From Panax quinquefolius (taxonomy: Eukaryota; Streptophyta; Magnoliopsida; Apiales; Araliaceae), in NCBI GenBank assembly GCA_020205615.1, contig CM035167.1, positions 55,816,343 through 55,880,342 of the forward strand: a stretch of 64,000 nt of DNA. Reading direction: 5' to 3'. This document shows positions 48,240-60,750 of the stretch, in pieces. The position numbers were made by a program, and so were the translations under genes. The notes under the pieces were generated by a model, which was not told the DNA's origin, ran no database searches, and worked only from the letters and a program-made list of their open reading frames with translations. Within the stretch, counting starts at the first letter, position 1. The number at the start of each line of letters is the position of its first letter.

Positions 48240-48796
48240 TGATAATTGGGTAATATACCCATAAATTGGATATACTTGGGCTTAAATGGTTGTATTCTCG
48301 AGTCATTTAGGGATATTTTTACTGTGTTTATGTGTTGTATTGCAGATTTGGGAGCTGCAGGGACAAAGTGGGGATTTCGAGCTATAATGGCAATTTGGTA
48401 ATTATGGTGAAGTTTAGCGCCGAGTCGCTCATGTCAGTATTAAACCCAGCACCGGGGCGCTAGTCCTTGAAAATTGTTGACTAGAGACGCGCGTTGACTG
48501 GACGGTTTACTTGCTTCAAAAGAGGAGTTATTTGACAATTCGAGTTAGAAAGGGATTGTGGTTGGACAAGGAAGTATATAAGGTTTATGTTGCTGAATTA
48601 AGAGGAAAATCATTCACTATTGGAGGCTAAGCAAAGGATTACTTTAAGATTAAGGATTGGCTCAAGAGTTTTTCTCCTTCTCCTTATTTTCAATTTGTGT
48701 AATTCTTTAAGGATGATTTTTGAAGGATTGTTGGTTTTAATTTTCGTTATGAACTAACTCATTAATTAAGATTTCAATTTAACCTTTTATGGCTAT
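48240..48796 (+). repeat. Element B 3' LTR, left part
   Basis: Starts TGATAATTGGG and matches 6470-7025 with scattered substitutions. Interrupted by element C after GCTAT (48792-48796). Confidence 0.93.
48575..48582 (+). promoter_or_regulatory. TATA box, element B 3' LTR
   Basis: TATATAAG, conserved from the 5' LTR (6806-6813). Confidence 0.55.
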
Positions 48797-51521
48797 TGTG
48801 ACTCCCCCAAAATTAGGTATACATCACCCATCTTGACTCGCCAGATACATGGTACAGAATTTAAATACAACTTAATAATACAACTGTCGTGTACAATACG
48901 ACAAAACATAAACTGTGAGTTTGAATACAAATATTGTCTACTAGAGATTATACAAACTCAAAAGGAGTCCTCATTACAATAATTATCACACTATTTCACA
49001 GAATAGTGAGGACTACTAATGCACTATCTAGGACCATCACTCTGTTCCTCGACTAGTCCCAGCTACGTTCTCATTTCCTGAGGAGAATAGTGAATGAAAG
49101 GGTGAGCTCAACTAGCCCAGTAAGAAATATTATAACTAAGATAATGCAGAATAATTTATCGTTAGCCTTCAACAGTGTTAAACTAATAAAATATAATAAC
49201 TATAAAGTTTAACTGCAGCGGAATAAGCAATCCATTAGAAGAGTCAAGTAGGGAATTAAATCTACTATCGTCTATGATTTAAAAGGTTTTTCATCACTTT
49301 TATCGCTGGGACTCAGCTTAATAAATAATCCACATCATCGAATCACCCCTGCTCTACGGCCAAAGATATTCGTTAGTATCACGACCACAAATTATCCATG
49401 CACTACGGGCCAAGGACATTCGTGTATTCATTAATGGTCATGATCATGCCAACAACTGTCCATCAATGCACTACGGGTCAATGAAGAATTTTATCATATC
49501 ATTTGTAACATTACGGTCATGATTACACCGAATAATCCCTGGTCATAATCATACCAAGTCCATCTATGCACTACAGGCCACAAATGACTTTCAACAAAAT
49601 ATAAACATGAGGATGATGACAATGATATAAGAATTCAATAAAACAAATTCAAGAATTAATTTATCTAGGAACTGATAACGTCCAAATTGTCAACATGATA
49701 CTGCTTTGTAGAGTAAAATTCAAGAATGCTCAGAAGAATATTTCCATGAAAAGATACTGGATGAAGCGCAACTATCAAAGATATTCCACTAATTTCATAG
49801 GTATAGAAGTCAAAGTTTTAACCAACTGAGTATAATAAAGAATGGAATAACAAAAGAAATCACCATCGTCATGCGATCGTCATTGACGAGGTTATTCAAT
49901 GAGAATAATAAAGGATGGAACTAGGTCCCAAGAAAGCGCGTAAACGAGATATTCCACGTAATAATAAATAATGGAACCAGTCCCAGTAAGCGCACGCATG
50001 AGATATTCCGACGAGAATAATAAATAATGGAACCGGTCCCATGCCAAGAACGCATGCCTGACGGGATATTCCGAGAATAATAAAGAACGGAATATTAGAA
50101 GAATGTTACCATGTATAGGGTAGCCAGCGTATCTGAGTTATTCCAATGAATAATAAATAATTGAATAATGAAGTACTCTTCATGAGTACAACAAAATAAC
50201 ATCCCTTACCGTAAAAAGAAACTGAATATAAGAGTAGGGAAGTAGCAGAATACTTTTCTATAGGTTCTCTTATAATTCTCTCTCTAGAGTTTCAGTGAAT
50301 TCGTAAGAAATAATGATTATAGAAGAATGGACTGCATAGTAACTAACTTATGAACGGTCCAGATTGATTTACTTTAAACGGACGATCCAGATTGGTTTAC
50401 TATTAAAACTTGAAACAACGGTCCATACTGATTTACTATTAAAACTTTAAACCAGCGATCCATATTGATTTACTATTATAACTTCCACCAGCGGTCCATA
50501 CTGATTTACTATTATATCTTCAACAAACGGTCTGAATAATTAGCACATCTCCTCATGGAATAATATTTACCCAAAAATGATTTGGACCGAAAATAAATAT
50601 ATCTTACGGGTGAATAGTACCCCATGAATAGTACCCCGTGAATAGTAACTCATGAATAGTAACTCGTGAATAGTAACTCATGAATAGTAACTCATGAATA
50701 GTAACTCGTGAATAGTACTCCGACACTAAAAGTGTCCCGAATACCCAATTGAACAATATATCCTCCAGACATCAATTATACTAACACAAATTAGTCCAAC
50801 ACAATCGAACTATAAAATTCATCTTTAATCAACACGAACTTATTCATCATTAATATTATAATTCACAATATTTAACAACCAGGTTGTTACCAGGAAAGAG
50901 GGGGCTTTCCGATAAGGATTTCTCCTTATTGGTAGCATGATTAGGTGACCAAACCTCTCCTCGATGGATCTTCTGACATTGTCAATATTGCAAATAATAA
51001 TATGAATAACTTTGCTATCTCAATTATTGATTTAATAATATATCATATAATGCAGATGATATTGTAATAATAATTGAATCAATAATATGAGAAATATGAT
51101 GCGTGAATTCTTTAGTGATAATTGAGTATAGTGAGTGACTTCTCACGTAAGCATCAATAATCAATCTGATATCTGCTCTTGTCGACTAACTCACGCATAT
51201 TCTCGTACTTTTTACTACCGGGGTAGTTCAACGGTTTTAACGGTAACACCTCCGTAATTATTGTCATAAAGTATTTTTGTCGTTTTCTCAATCGGACAAT
51301 AATTCTGTTGTGGGGTCCACCAATGATTGTGTCGTTGTACGAATATTCCCTGTTAAAATGAATATTCCCCGATCAATCGAATATTATATAACAACTTGCG
51401 TACTTTGCAAAATTTATAAATATTACCCACAACTATAACATTATATCAAATCAATACCATAATATTCAAAAATATTATTCGAAAAAAATTATTCTTTATT
51501 CATAAAAGTTGGGGTCTTACA
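48797..51521 (-). repeat. Element C 3' LTR
   Basis: Pairs with 56331-59092. Its outer end reads TGTGACTCCC (TGTGACGCCC in the other copy). At about 50314 a short deletion has removed the sequence that holds the TATA box in the 5' LTR. Confidence 0.93.
50616..50722. repeat. GAATAGTAACTC tandem array, C 3' LTR
   Basis: About seven 14-bp units of the type TGAATAGTAACTCG/A. It lies upstream of the promoter in the element's orientation. Paired with 58184-58292. Confidence 0.88.
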
Positions 51522-51534
51522 ACCTCCCCTTCTT
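51522..51534 (-). other. Element C polypurine tract
   Basis: The minus strand reads AAGAAGGGGAGGT directly before TGTAAGACCCC. Confidence 0.8.
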
Positions 51535-54500
51535 ATGAAATTTCATCCTCAAAATTAGGGTACATACCTGGTATGTCGAAGAGATGAGGATACCTTGACT
51601 TCATCTCAGATTCTAACTCCCAAGTCATTTCCTCCACATCGTGGTTTCTCCACAAAACTTTGACTTGAGGTATAACCTTGGAGCGTAGAACATGATTATT
51701 CTTATCTAAGATTAAAATAGGTAACTCTTCATACGTTAAATCTTCCTCTATTTCGTCTGGTTCTAACTCAATAATGTGGTTTGGGTCTTTCACATATTTA
51801 CGTAACATAGATATGTGAAAAACATTATGAACATGAGACATACTTGGCGGTAAGGCGAGTCTATAGGCCATAGTTCCCACTCGCTCAAGAATTAAAAATG
51901 GGCCAATGAACCGAGGATTGAGCTTTCCTCTCTTTCCAAATCTCGTTACTCCTTTCCATGGAGCAACACGTAACAACACATGATCTCAAATATCGAATTC
52001 TACGTCCTTTCGATGAAGATCAGCATAACTCTTTTGTCGATCTTATGAAGTTTTTATACGTTGTCGGATCGTTTGAATCTTTTCTGTAGTCATACGTACC
52101 AACTCCGGTCCCAACAACGTTTCTTCACCCACCTCATCCCAGCATACTAGAGAACGACACTTTTTTCCATACAACGCCTCAAATGGAGCTATGCCAATAC
52201 TTGCTTGATAACTGTTGTTGTAGGAAAACTCCACCAATGGTAAGAACTTGTCCCAACTTCCCTTGAAGTCAAGGATACAGAGTCTTAATAGATCTTCAAG
52301 AGTTTGAATAGTCCTCTCGATTTGTCCGTCCGTCTCGAGGATGATATCTTAGAAACTAAATTGTAAGTCTGTGCCCATAGCTTTTTGCAAACTAACCCAA
52401 AATCGTGAAGTGAATCTTGGGTCTCGATCAGAAACTATGGATACCGGCATACCATGCAATCTCACAATCTCATTTATATACATACGAGCAAGACGTTCAA
52501 GTGTATAAGTTTCTCGTATCGATAAAAAATGAGCAGACTTGGTCAATCTATCAACAATGACCCAAATCGAATCTATGCCTTGAGAAAACCTTAGGAAGAC
52601 TGGTAACGAAATCCATGGTAATTTGCTCCCACTTCCATTCTGGAATTTTAATTGGTTGCAATGGGCCTTTTGGTACGTGATGCTACGCCTTGACTCATTG
52701 ACAAGTTAAACACCGTGAGATAAACTCCGCTATCTCTCTCTTCATATTGCTCCACCAAAATGTATGTCGAAGATCATGATACATTTTGGTACTCCCAGGA
52801 TGGATTGCAAACGGTGTGTTGTATGTCTCCATCATGATTTTATACTTTAAATCAGGGTCGTTAGGAACACAAAGTCTGGAGTTGACTCGAAGTATTCCTT
52901 CTTCATCGATTCTTGCTTCCGGCATTACACCTTCTTACACTTTCTTCCTCATACGCATCGACTCGGTTACAGTAGCTTGAGCGACTTTTAACTTTATCAA
53001 TTAAAGTCGGTTCTACTCAGTATATTCCCCATCATCACATGGGTCCCAGAGTCTTTAACTCTATCTCCATCCTTTGCAAGTCACACAAAATGGGCCTTTG
53101 CGTTGACAATATCGCGCACTTTCGTACTTGCATATGATCTTCTACTCAATCGTCGGCTACCACGTTCGCTTTTCGGGATGGTATTGGATGGTATGATCAT
53201 AATCCTTCAATAGCTCAAGCCAACATCGTTGTCGCATGTTGAGTTCCTTTTGAGTGAAGAAATATTTGAGGCTTTTATGATCCGTAAAGATCTCCACTTT
53301 CTCTCCATACAAGTAATGCCTCCAAATTTTAAGTGTGAAGACAACAGCTGCTAACTCTAGATCATGAGTAGGATAATTCCTCTCATATTCTTTAAGTTGT
53401 CTTGAGGCATAGGCTATGACTTTCCCATGTTACATGAGAACACATCCCAACCATTTGCCCAAGCATCATCAGTAGATGACAAATCCTCCGGCAGATGGTA
53501 TTGTCGAACAGTCTTGAAATGAGTCTCCTCTTGAGTTCATGAAAACTCTTCTCACGTTCTTCGCTCAATCCGAACTTTGTATCTTTTCGAGTCACCGAGT
53601 TATTGGAGTAGCGATTCGAGAAAATCCTTCCACGAATCTCCGATAATAACCAATTAAAACCGAGAAAGCTACGTGCCGGTCCATTTGATTTAGGTTGCTC
53701 CCGGCTTTTAATTGCTTCAATCTTTGCCGGGTCAACATATATTCCATGACTTGATACTACGTGCCCAAGGAATGCTACTTCCTCAAGCCAGAACTCACAT
53801 TTTATTCAACTTGGCATAAAGCTTGTATTCACGAAGCTTTTGGAGTGTCAGCCTCAAGTGTTGCTCATGATCTTCACGACTTTTGGAATAAATAAGGATG
53901 TCATCAATAAAGACGACCACAAAGTGATCCAAATATTCCTTGAATACTCGGTTCATCATATCCATGAAGGCAAGCATGAGCATTAGTCAATCCAAAGGAC
54001 ATGACTAGGAATTCATAATACCCGTACCGAGTTCTGAAAGTCGTCTTTGGAATGTCATCGGTTCTAATCTTCAATTGGTGATATCAGGAATGAAGATCAA
54101 TCTTTGAAAAGAATTTGGCTCCTTGCAACTGGTCAAATAGGTCATCAATACGTGGCAATGGTTACCTATTTTTGATGGTGACATGATTCAACTCTCGATA
54201 ACCAATACAAAGTCGCATACTCCCATCTTTATTCTTCACAAATAGAACAGGAACACCCCAAGGAGACGTACTAGGACAAATGAAACCAATGTCTAACAAT
54301 TCCTGCAATTGGGTCTTTAACTCCTGAAGTTCAATAGGAGCCATTCGATATGGGGCTTTGGAAATTGGTTTTGTAACAAGTTCAACGTCGATACAAAATT
54401 CAATTTCATACTCTGGGGGTAGGCCAGGAAGTTCTTCAAGGAATACGTCAGGAAATTTATTAACAATAGAAATATCGTTCAAAACTGACGTATTTTTGTT

Positions 54501-54860
54501 TAAATCTGTGACATGAGCTAAGAAAGCTTGACATCCGTTTTTCAATAAACGAATAGCTTTATGGCTTGAAATGACTGTGATTAATTTTAATGGTTTGGTC
54601 GCTTGAATTCGTATAATAGGTTGATTAGGAATATGAAAACTAACAACCTTACGAAAATAATCAATTTTTGCATGATGAGTATTTAACCAATCAATCCCTA
54701 GAATTACGTCAAACGCAAGTATTTTTAAAGAAATAAGACCGATAGGTAATGTGCGGTTACTATTTTGAACCAAACAAGACTTATAAACAGTGGATGTAAT
54801 GAAGGTTTCTCCCAACGGAGTTTTCACAGATAAGTCAAAGTCTAATTTCTCCGGAGTCAA
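51533..54860 (-). pseudogene. Element C pol: protease end, RT, RNase H, integrase, chromodomain tail (frameshifted)
   Basis: Read right to left. Open to 54162: end of protease ([15 protein letters not shown]), the [15 protein letters not shown] linker and the RT start ([20 protein letters not shown]). A frameshift near 54160 follows. RT palm is at 53983-53795 with [10 protein letters not shown] intact. RNase H is fragmentary (53600-53300). Integrase zinc region is at 52925-52695 (METYNTPFAIHPGS, where the first His is Tyr; CLTCQ intact); core at 52546-52349 ([12 protein letters not shown]) and 52237-52043; C-terminus open at 51979-51533 with [11 protein letters not shown] and [18 protein letters not shown]. 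At least five frame changes make it inactive. Confidence 0.83.
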
Positions 54861-54866
54861 ATTTAA

Positions 54867-56146
54867 TCATTGAGCACAAGTAGGAGAAATAAAAGAATGG
54901 GTTGAACCGATATCAAATAAAGTATAGACTTCGCTAGAGTTTATGATAAGCTTACCCGTGATGACCTCATTTGGGTTCCTTGCTTTCTGGGAGGTCACAA
55001 CAAACGCCCTCCCTTGCACTACCGGCTTTGACTTTTCTGGGACGGCCTTTGGTGCCTCCATCCTAGCTGAACTTGTCTTCGGTGAACGACAAAATTGGGC
55101 TAAGTGACATCTCTTCCACAATTATAACATGCTTTGGACGGCATCGCACAGTTTGGACTGATGTGTCCCTCCCCTCCGCATTTGAAGCATATGATAGGTG
55201 GTCGTTCTCCTTCCTTAACAACGGGTGCTGGTGCTGACGTCCTTCCATCATTGTTGAATCTCCTCTTCTTGAAATGTCCACTCTTATTGTTTTGGCCCTG
55301 ATTACCACCGAAGTGCTTACCATTTCTGGCCTGTTGATTCCCTTCACGCTTGTTGTCACCGCTTCGATGACTACTTTCCTTTCGTTGCGTTGACTCGTTA
55401 TCGCGCTCCACTAACTGAGCCCTATTTACAACATCTGAATACAAACACAGTTTATGAGAAATAAGATGTTAACGTATATCCGGCTTCAAACCTCTTAAAA
55501 ACATCTACGTCATTCTCTCTTCATTATCCACCAAGTGGGATGCAAACCGGGACAACTCGGCAAACTTGGCTTCGTACTGCGACACGGTCATATTATTTTG
55601 CTCCAACTTGATGAATTCTACCTCTTTTATATGACGAATACTTTCGGGAAAGTACTTGTCGTTGAATAGTTCTTGGAACTTTTCCCAAGACATCTTCAGT
55701 GCGGCAGGTTGAGTATGCTTTACCGATTCCCACCAGTAATCTGCCTCTCCTCGCAACATATAAAAGGCGTGAAGAAACCTTTTGCTCCTGGAGCATCCCA
55801 AGACATCAAATATCTTGGTGATCTACTTTATCCATGCTTCCGCCTTAAGTGGTTTTGGCTCTCCAATAAACTCCGGTGGTCCCAACTCCTTGAAGCTGTT
55901 TAGCGGTGGCCGTCCGAGAGTTTCGATGTTTCACCTACATTTTGGACGAGAGCCGCTCTACTTTCTTTGTTGCATGAATTGCATAAAGCCTCTAAAATTT
56001 CCATCATTCATCATTTGATCAGTGTTGTTGTTTGCATGAGGATTGTCGCCTTCCTGATGCACATTATCCTGATTATTGATATGTGGTGAATCAACGGTCG
56101 CCTGTGCTCCATTGCTATTCTCAACATTCTCAGATGTCATTTTCAT
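54867..56146 (-). pseudogene. Element C gag and N-terminal protease
   Basis: Gag starts MKMTSENVENSNGA at 56146 (or the second ATG at 56140). After a break near 55960 the capsid core is open at 55801-55505 (MLRGEADYWWESVKHTQP, FNDKYFPESIRH, MTVSQYEAKFAELSRFASHL). The linker and first zinc knuckle are at 55444-55100, the knuckle complete ([14 protein letters not shown]). The second begins CYNCGRD and is lost to a frameshift. The following frame (55121-54867) holds the protease start, but the active-site triad reads D-I-G (54909-54914) instead of D-T-G, a single C-to-T change that by itself would be expected to inactivate the protease. Confidence 0.83.
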
Positions 56147-56310
56147 ATACTGCCATAAAACAAAAGGTTAATTGACATGTAACATATTATCCCTATATTC
56201 TGACCGACCAATTGAATACAAAAAAAAAACTTAGGTAGGTCATACTAGCGAAGGAATTCCCCATCTCTCCCCTCCTAGTTCTATTCTCACATCTTAGCCA
56301 GGGATCATAT

Positions 56311-56328
56311 CCCTAAGCTCTGATACCA
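56311..56328 (-). other. Element C primer binding site
   Basis: The minus strand reads TGGTATCAGAGCTTAGGG, whose first twelve bases match the initiator tRNA-Met site perfectly. Confidence 0.9.
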
Positions 56329-57911
56329 ACTGTGACGCCCCCAAAATTAGGTATACATCACCCATCTTGAGTCGCCAGATACATGGTACAGGATTTAAAT
56401 AAAACTTAATAATACAACTGTCGTGTATAATACGACAAAACATAAATTGTGAGTTTGAATACAAATATTGTCTACTAGAGATTATACAAACTCAAAAGGA
56501 GTCCTCATTACAATTATTATCACACTATTTCACAGAATAGTGAGGACTACTAATGCACCATCTAGGACCATCACTCTGTTTCTCTCGACTAGTCCCATTC
56601 GTTCTCATTTCACAGAAGAGAACAAAGAAAAGAAATGGTGAGCTCAACTAGCCTAGTAAGAAATATTATGACTAAGATAATGCAGAATAATTTATCGTTA
56701 GCCTTCAACAGTGTTAAACTGATAAAATATAATAACTATAAAGTTTAACTGCAGCGGAATAAGCAATCCATTAGAAGAGTCAAGTAGGGAATAAAATCTA
56801 CTATCTTCTATGATTTAAAAGGTTTTTCATCACTTTTATCATTTGGGACTCGACAATAAATAATCCACATCATCGAATCACCCCTGCTCTACGGCCAAGG
56901 ATATTCTTTAGTATCACGACCATAAATTATCCATGCACTACGAGCCAAGGACATTCGTGTATTCATTAATGGTCATGATCATGCCAACAACTGTCCATCA
57001 ATGCACTACGGGCTAATGAAGACTTTTATCACATCATTTGTAACATTACGGTCATGATTACACCAAATAATCCCTAGTCATAATCATACCAAGTCCATCT
57101 ATGCACTACAGGCCACAGATGACTTTCAACAAAATATAAACATGAGGATGATGACAATGATATAAGAATTCAATAAAACAAGTACAAGAATTAATTTATC
57201 TAGGAACTGATAACGTCCAAATTGTCAACATGATATTGTTTTGTGGAGTAAAATTCAAGAATGCTCAGAAGAATATTTCCATGAAAAGATACTGGATGAA
57301 GCGCAAATATCAAAGATATACACAAATTTCATGGGTATAGAAGTTAAAATTTTAACCAACTAAGTATAATAAAGAATGGAATAACAAAAGAAATCACCAT
57401 GCATGCGATAGACTGCACAGGCAGGTTATTCCAACAGAATAATAAAGGATGGAACCGGTCCCACAGTAAACGCACGCATGTGATATTCGGCGAATAATAA
57501 ATAATGGAACCAGGTCCGGCGTAAACGCACAGACATGATATTCTGACAAAATAATAAATAATGAAACCAGATCCGGCGTAAATGCACAGACAGGATATTT
57601 CGACAGAATAATAAATAATGGAACCAGGTCCAGCGTAAACGCACGGACAGGATATTCTGACAGAATAATAAAGAACGGAATATTAGAAGAATATCACCAT
57701 GTATAGGGTAGCTGATATAAAGGTTATTCAAATGAATAATAAATAATGGAATAATGTGTTCTCTTCATGAGTACAACAAATAACATCTCTTACCGTAAAA
57801 GGAACTGAATATAAGAGTAGGGAAGTAGCAAAATACTTTTCTATAGGTTCTCTTATAATTCTCTCTCTAGAGTTTCAGTGAATTCGTAAGAAATAATGAA
57901 GGAATGAGCTT

Positions 57912-57920
57912 CTATTTATA
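57912..57920 (-). promoter_or_regulatory. TATA box, element C 5' LTR
   Basis: TATAAATAG on the minus strand within CTATAAATAGAAGCTCATTC. This box is missing from the 3' LTR. Confidence 0.65.
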
Positions 57921-58183
57921 GAAGAATGGACTGCATAGTAACTAACTTATGAATGGTCCAGATTGGTTTACTATTAAAACTTAAAACAACGGTCCATACT
58001 GATTTACTATTAAAACTTTAAACCAGCAATCCATAGTGATTTACTATTATAACTTCCACCAACGGTCCATATTGATTTACTATTATATCTTCAACTAACA
58101 GTCTGAAAAATTAGCACATCTCCTAATGGAATAATATTGTACCCAAAAATGATTTGGACCGAAAATAAATATATCTTACGGGT

Positions 58184-58292
58184 GAATAGTACCCCGTGAA
58201 TAGTAACTCGCGAATAGTAACTCACGAATAGTAACTCATGAATAGTAACTCACGAATAGTAACTCATGAATAGTATCTCGTGAATAGTACTC
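58184..58292. repeat. GAATAGTAACTC tandem array, C 5' LTR
   Basis: Seven to eight 14-bp units, upstream of the TATA box in the element's direction. Alternating CATGAATAG and CACGAATAG variants suggest methylation-type CG/TG decay. Confidence 0.88.
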
Positions 58293-59092
58293 CGACATGA
58301 AAAGTGTCCCGAATACCCAATTGAACAATATATCCTCCCGACATCAATTATACTAACATAAATAAGTCCAACACAATGGAACTGTAAAATTCATCTTTAA
58401 TCAACACGAACTTATTCATCATTAATATTATAATTCACAATATTTAACAACCAAAGTCGCTCCCGGAAAGAGGGGCTTTCCGATAAGGATTTCTCCTTAT
58501 TAGCGCAATTAGGTGACCAAACCTCTCTTTGATGTAACTTCTAGACATTGTCAATATTGCAAATAATAATATGAATAACTTTGTTGTCTCAATTATTGAT
58601 TTAATAATATATCATATAATGCGGATGATCTTCAGTAATAATAATTGAATCAATAATATGAGAAATATGATGCGACAATTCTTCGTAGCAATAATTGAGT
58701 ATAGTGAGTGACTTTTCACGTAAGCATCAATAATCAATACTGGTGTGCTTTCTGATGCAACTACGCCAGATTCGCATTTTTTACTAATGGGTAGTTCAAC
58801 GGTTTTAACGGTAACACCTCCGTAGTTATTTTCATAAATTATTTTTGTCGTTTTCTCGATCCGACAATAATTCCGTTATAATGGGTCCACCAATGATTGT
58901 GTCGTTTGTCTGAATATTTCTGTTAAAACGAATATTCCCAAATCAATCGAATATTATATAACAACTTGCGTTACTTTGCAAAATTTATAAATATTACCCA
59001 CAACTATAACATTATATCAAATCAATACCATAATATTCAAAAATATAATTCGAAAAAAATTATTCTTTATTCATAAAAGTTGGGGTCTTACA

Positions 59093-59796
59093 GCTATGAA
59101 TTAGTTATTCACTTTATTCCAATTATTTATGTCAAAGTGAATTATTTATCTTACCTTGTATTTCTTGATTAATTATTTGGCCAATAATTACCTTGTTACT
59201 CTCGAAGGAATTGAAAGAGGAATTCTAAGGTTAGAACTGAGCATGATAACGTGTGACTTAGTTATTTGCATAGAAAATAATTAGGTTTGTGAATTGAATG
59301 GAAATATCTGTTCACCGCATATAACACATAAGGAATTGGGATTAAATGAGTTAAATTCACTTGTTTTGCATAGGAATATAGCAAGATTAATTTGAATTAA
59401 ATAGAAGTCAATTGATCACTTAGAAAAGGGCTTTTGGCATTTGAGAATTTCTGTTAACAATTCAGTAGGCATAATAATTGGGATAATTGGATAATTGATC
59501 TATAGTTCATAATTGGGGATATTGAAGTCTTAATCTTTATTTATCTGAATACATTCAAATTGTAGTTTGGTTTATTTGATTTAATTTAGAAAATCTCTTT
59601 TAATTATTTAATTTAGTTTTATCAATTCAAAAAATCACAATTTATGGTTGTTTAAATAGAATTGGATTGATATAGTGCTAATAGTTGGAATTTATTAATT
59701 AGAATTCTCTGTGGGATCGACACTCTATCTTATCACTTTATTACTTGTTGACCGTGTATACTTGCACGTATTCATTGATTGCGAAATCGACCAACA
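59093..59796 (+). repeat. Element B 3' LTR, right part
   Basis: Resumes with the TSD GCTAT, matches 7024-7727 and ends CGACCAACA, directly followed by GCACT (the TSD of B in A). Confidence 0.93.
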
Positions 59797-60029
59797 GCAC
59801 TACTCAATAATTGTTACAGTAATTACTGTTCAATATTTTATTTTATTGATTCAATAATTTCTACGTTGATATTTTATATTATTGTTGTTTCAATAATTGT
59901 CACTACACATTATTTTTCATTATCAAATCAATAATTCATATTATTTGAATAATATTATTAGATAGCATTTTTGGCAATGTCTAGAAAGTTCTGTCTAAGG
60001 AGAGGTTTGGTCACCTAATTGCGCACCAG

Positions 60030-60065
60030 TAAGGAGAAATCCTTATTGGAAAGTCCCCTCTTTCT
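60030..60065 (+). other. Double hairpin with GAAA loop in LTR U3
   Basis: TAAGGA-GAAA-TCCTTA (60030-60045) is a perfect 6-bp stem with a GNRA-type loop, followed at once by GGAAAG-TCCCCT-CTTTCT (60048-60065). Equivalent structures occur on the sense strand of C (58464-58502), D (18253-18303) and partly G. Confidence 0.65.
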
Positions 60066-60741
60066 AGAAATGTACCGGGTTGTCAATATTGTGATTCTGT
60101 AATATTATTTATGAATAATTAATTATTGATTATTATGATAAGGAAAATATTCATTTTACGTGGATATAGATGGAGAAAATTTTTAAGGTGAAAATTGTTG
60201 AAAATTGATATTTTATCTTTACTGATAAAATAATTCATTTAAATATATTATTATATTATAATAATATAAAAATGGTGATATTTTTACAATGAATGTGGGA
60301 TATATGAGTAAATGAGGAGGACGAGTATTTTTGTTACTAAAAATATTTAAAACATGTTTTTCATGTTTGTGGATCCCATTTCTTGACTGAAATTTGATTA
60401 TTGCCTGTAAAATCGTCTATATGTGGATTTCGGTCAATTTCTGTTTGGAATTTGGAAAACCTTTCTTCTACAAAGTTGTAGAGAATTGAATTTCCTATGG
60501 AAGGACATAAGATTCGAATTTTTCTGTTAAAAGTGCTATTTATTATGAATTATTGAAGTTCTGGAATAATTGATTTTTGAAGTTTTAAATATTTTTTTTA
60601 ATAAAAATATTTTTTCCATTGGTTGGGCCCCACTTGTACATGTTAGATGCTGAATTCAGATTTCTTGGTGTGCATAGGAAATTTATATAAATATATTAAT
60701 ATTTTATTAAATTTTCTACTTTGGCATTCTAAGCATTTTCC

Positions 60742-60750
60742 TATAAATAG
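60742..60750 (+). promoter_or_regulatory. TATA box, element A 3' LTR
   Basis: TATAAATAG before GGTGCTTAGGTTAGAATTG, the latter matching the very first bases of the window. Confidence 0.65.

Larger units (their letters stand above)
48797..59092 (-). mobile_element. Element C: Tekay/Del-like chromovirus in B's 3' LTR
   Basis: A complete 10,296-bp element with LTRs of 2725 and 2762 bp and 4809 bp of internal sequence. The perfect TSD is GCTAT (48792-48796 and 59093-59097). On the minus strand: TGTAAGACCCCAACTT, PBS, gag, pol, PPT. It is close to D in gag, pol and LTR. Its genes have more frameshifts than D's. Confidence 0.94.
56331..59092 (-). repeat. Element C 5' LTR
   Basis: 2762 bp, TGTAAGACCCC to GGGCGTCACA on the minus strand. 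It contains the intact TATA box, tandem TATTC-type units (57425-57670), GTAGTGCA motifs (about 56882-57113), the GAATAGT array and the double hairpin (58464-58502). Confidence 0.93.
6470..59796 (+). mobile_element. Element B: Athila-like Ty3/gypsy retrotransposon nested in A, itself carrying C, D and E
   Basis: The ends are TGATGATTGGG at 6470 and CGACCAACA at 59796, flanked by a perfect 5-bp TSD, GCACT (6465-6469 and 59797-59801). Once D, E and C are removed, about 10.97 kb remains, a normal size for Athila. LTRs are 1258 and 1256 bp. Athila features are the tRNA-Asp-type primer site, protease with DLGASINLMPLS, RT with VFMDDFSVFG, no chromodomain, and an additional ORF between integrase and the 3' LTR. 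Gag, pol and the extra ORF all carry stops, so it is inactive. Confidence 0.93.

Noticed and set aside
57426..57731. 101-codon minus-strand frame with regularly repeated residues
   Set aside because: It is the translation of about 60-bp tandem units of the C LTR. The paired LTR does not keep the frame.
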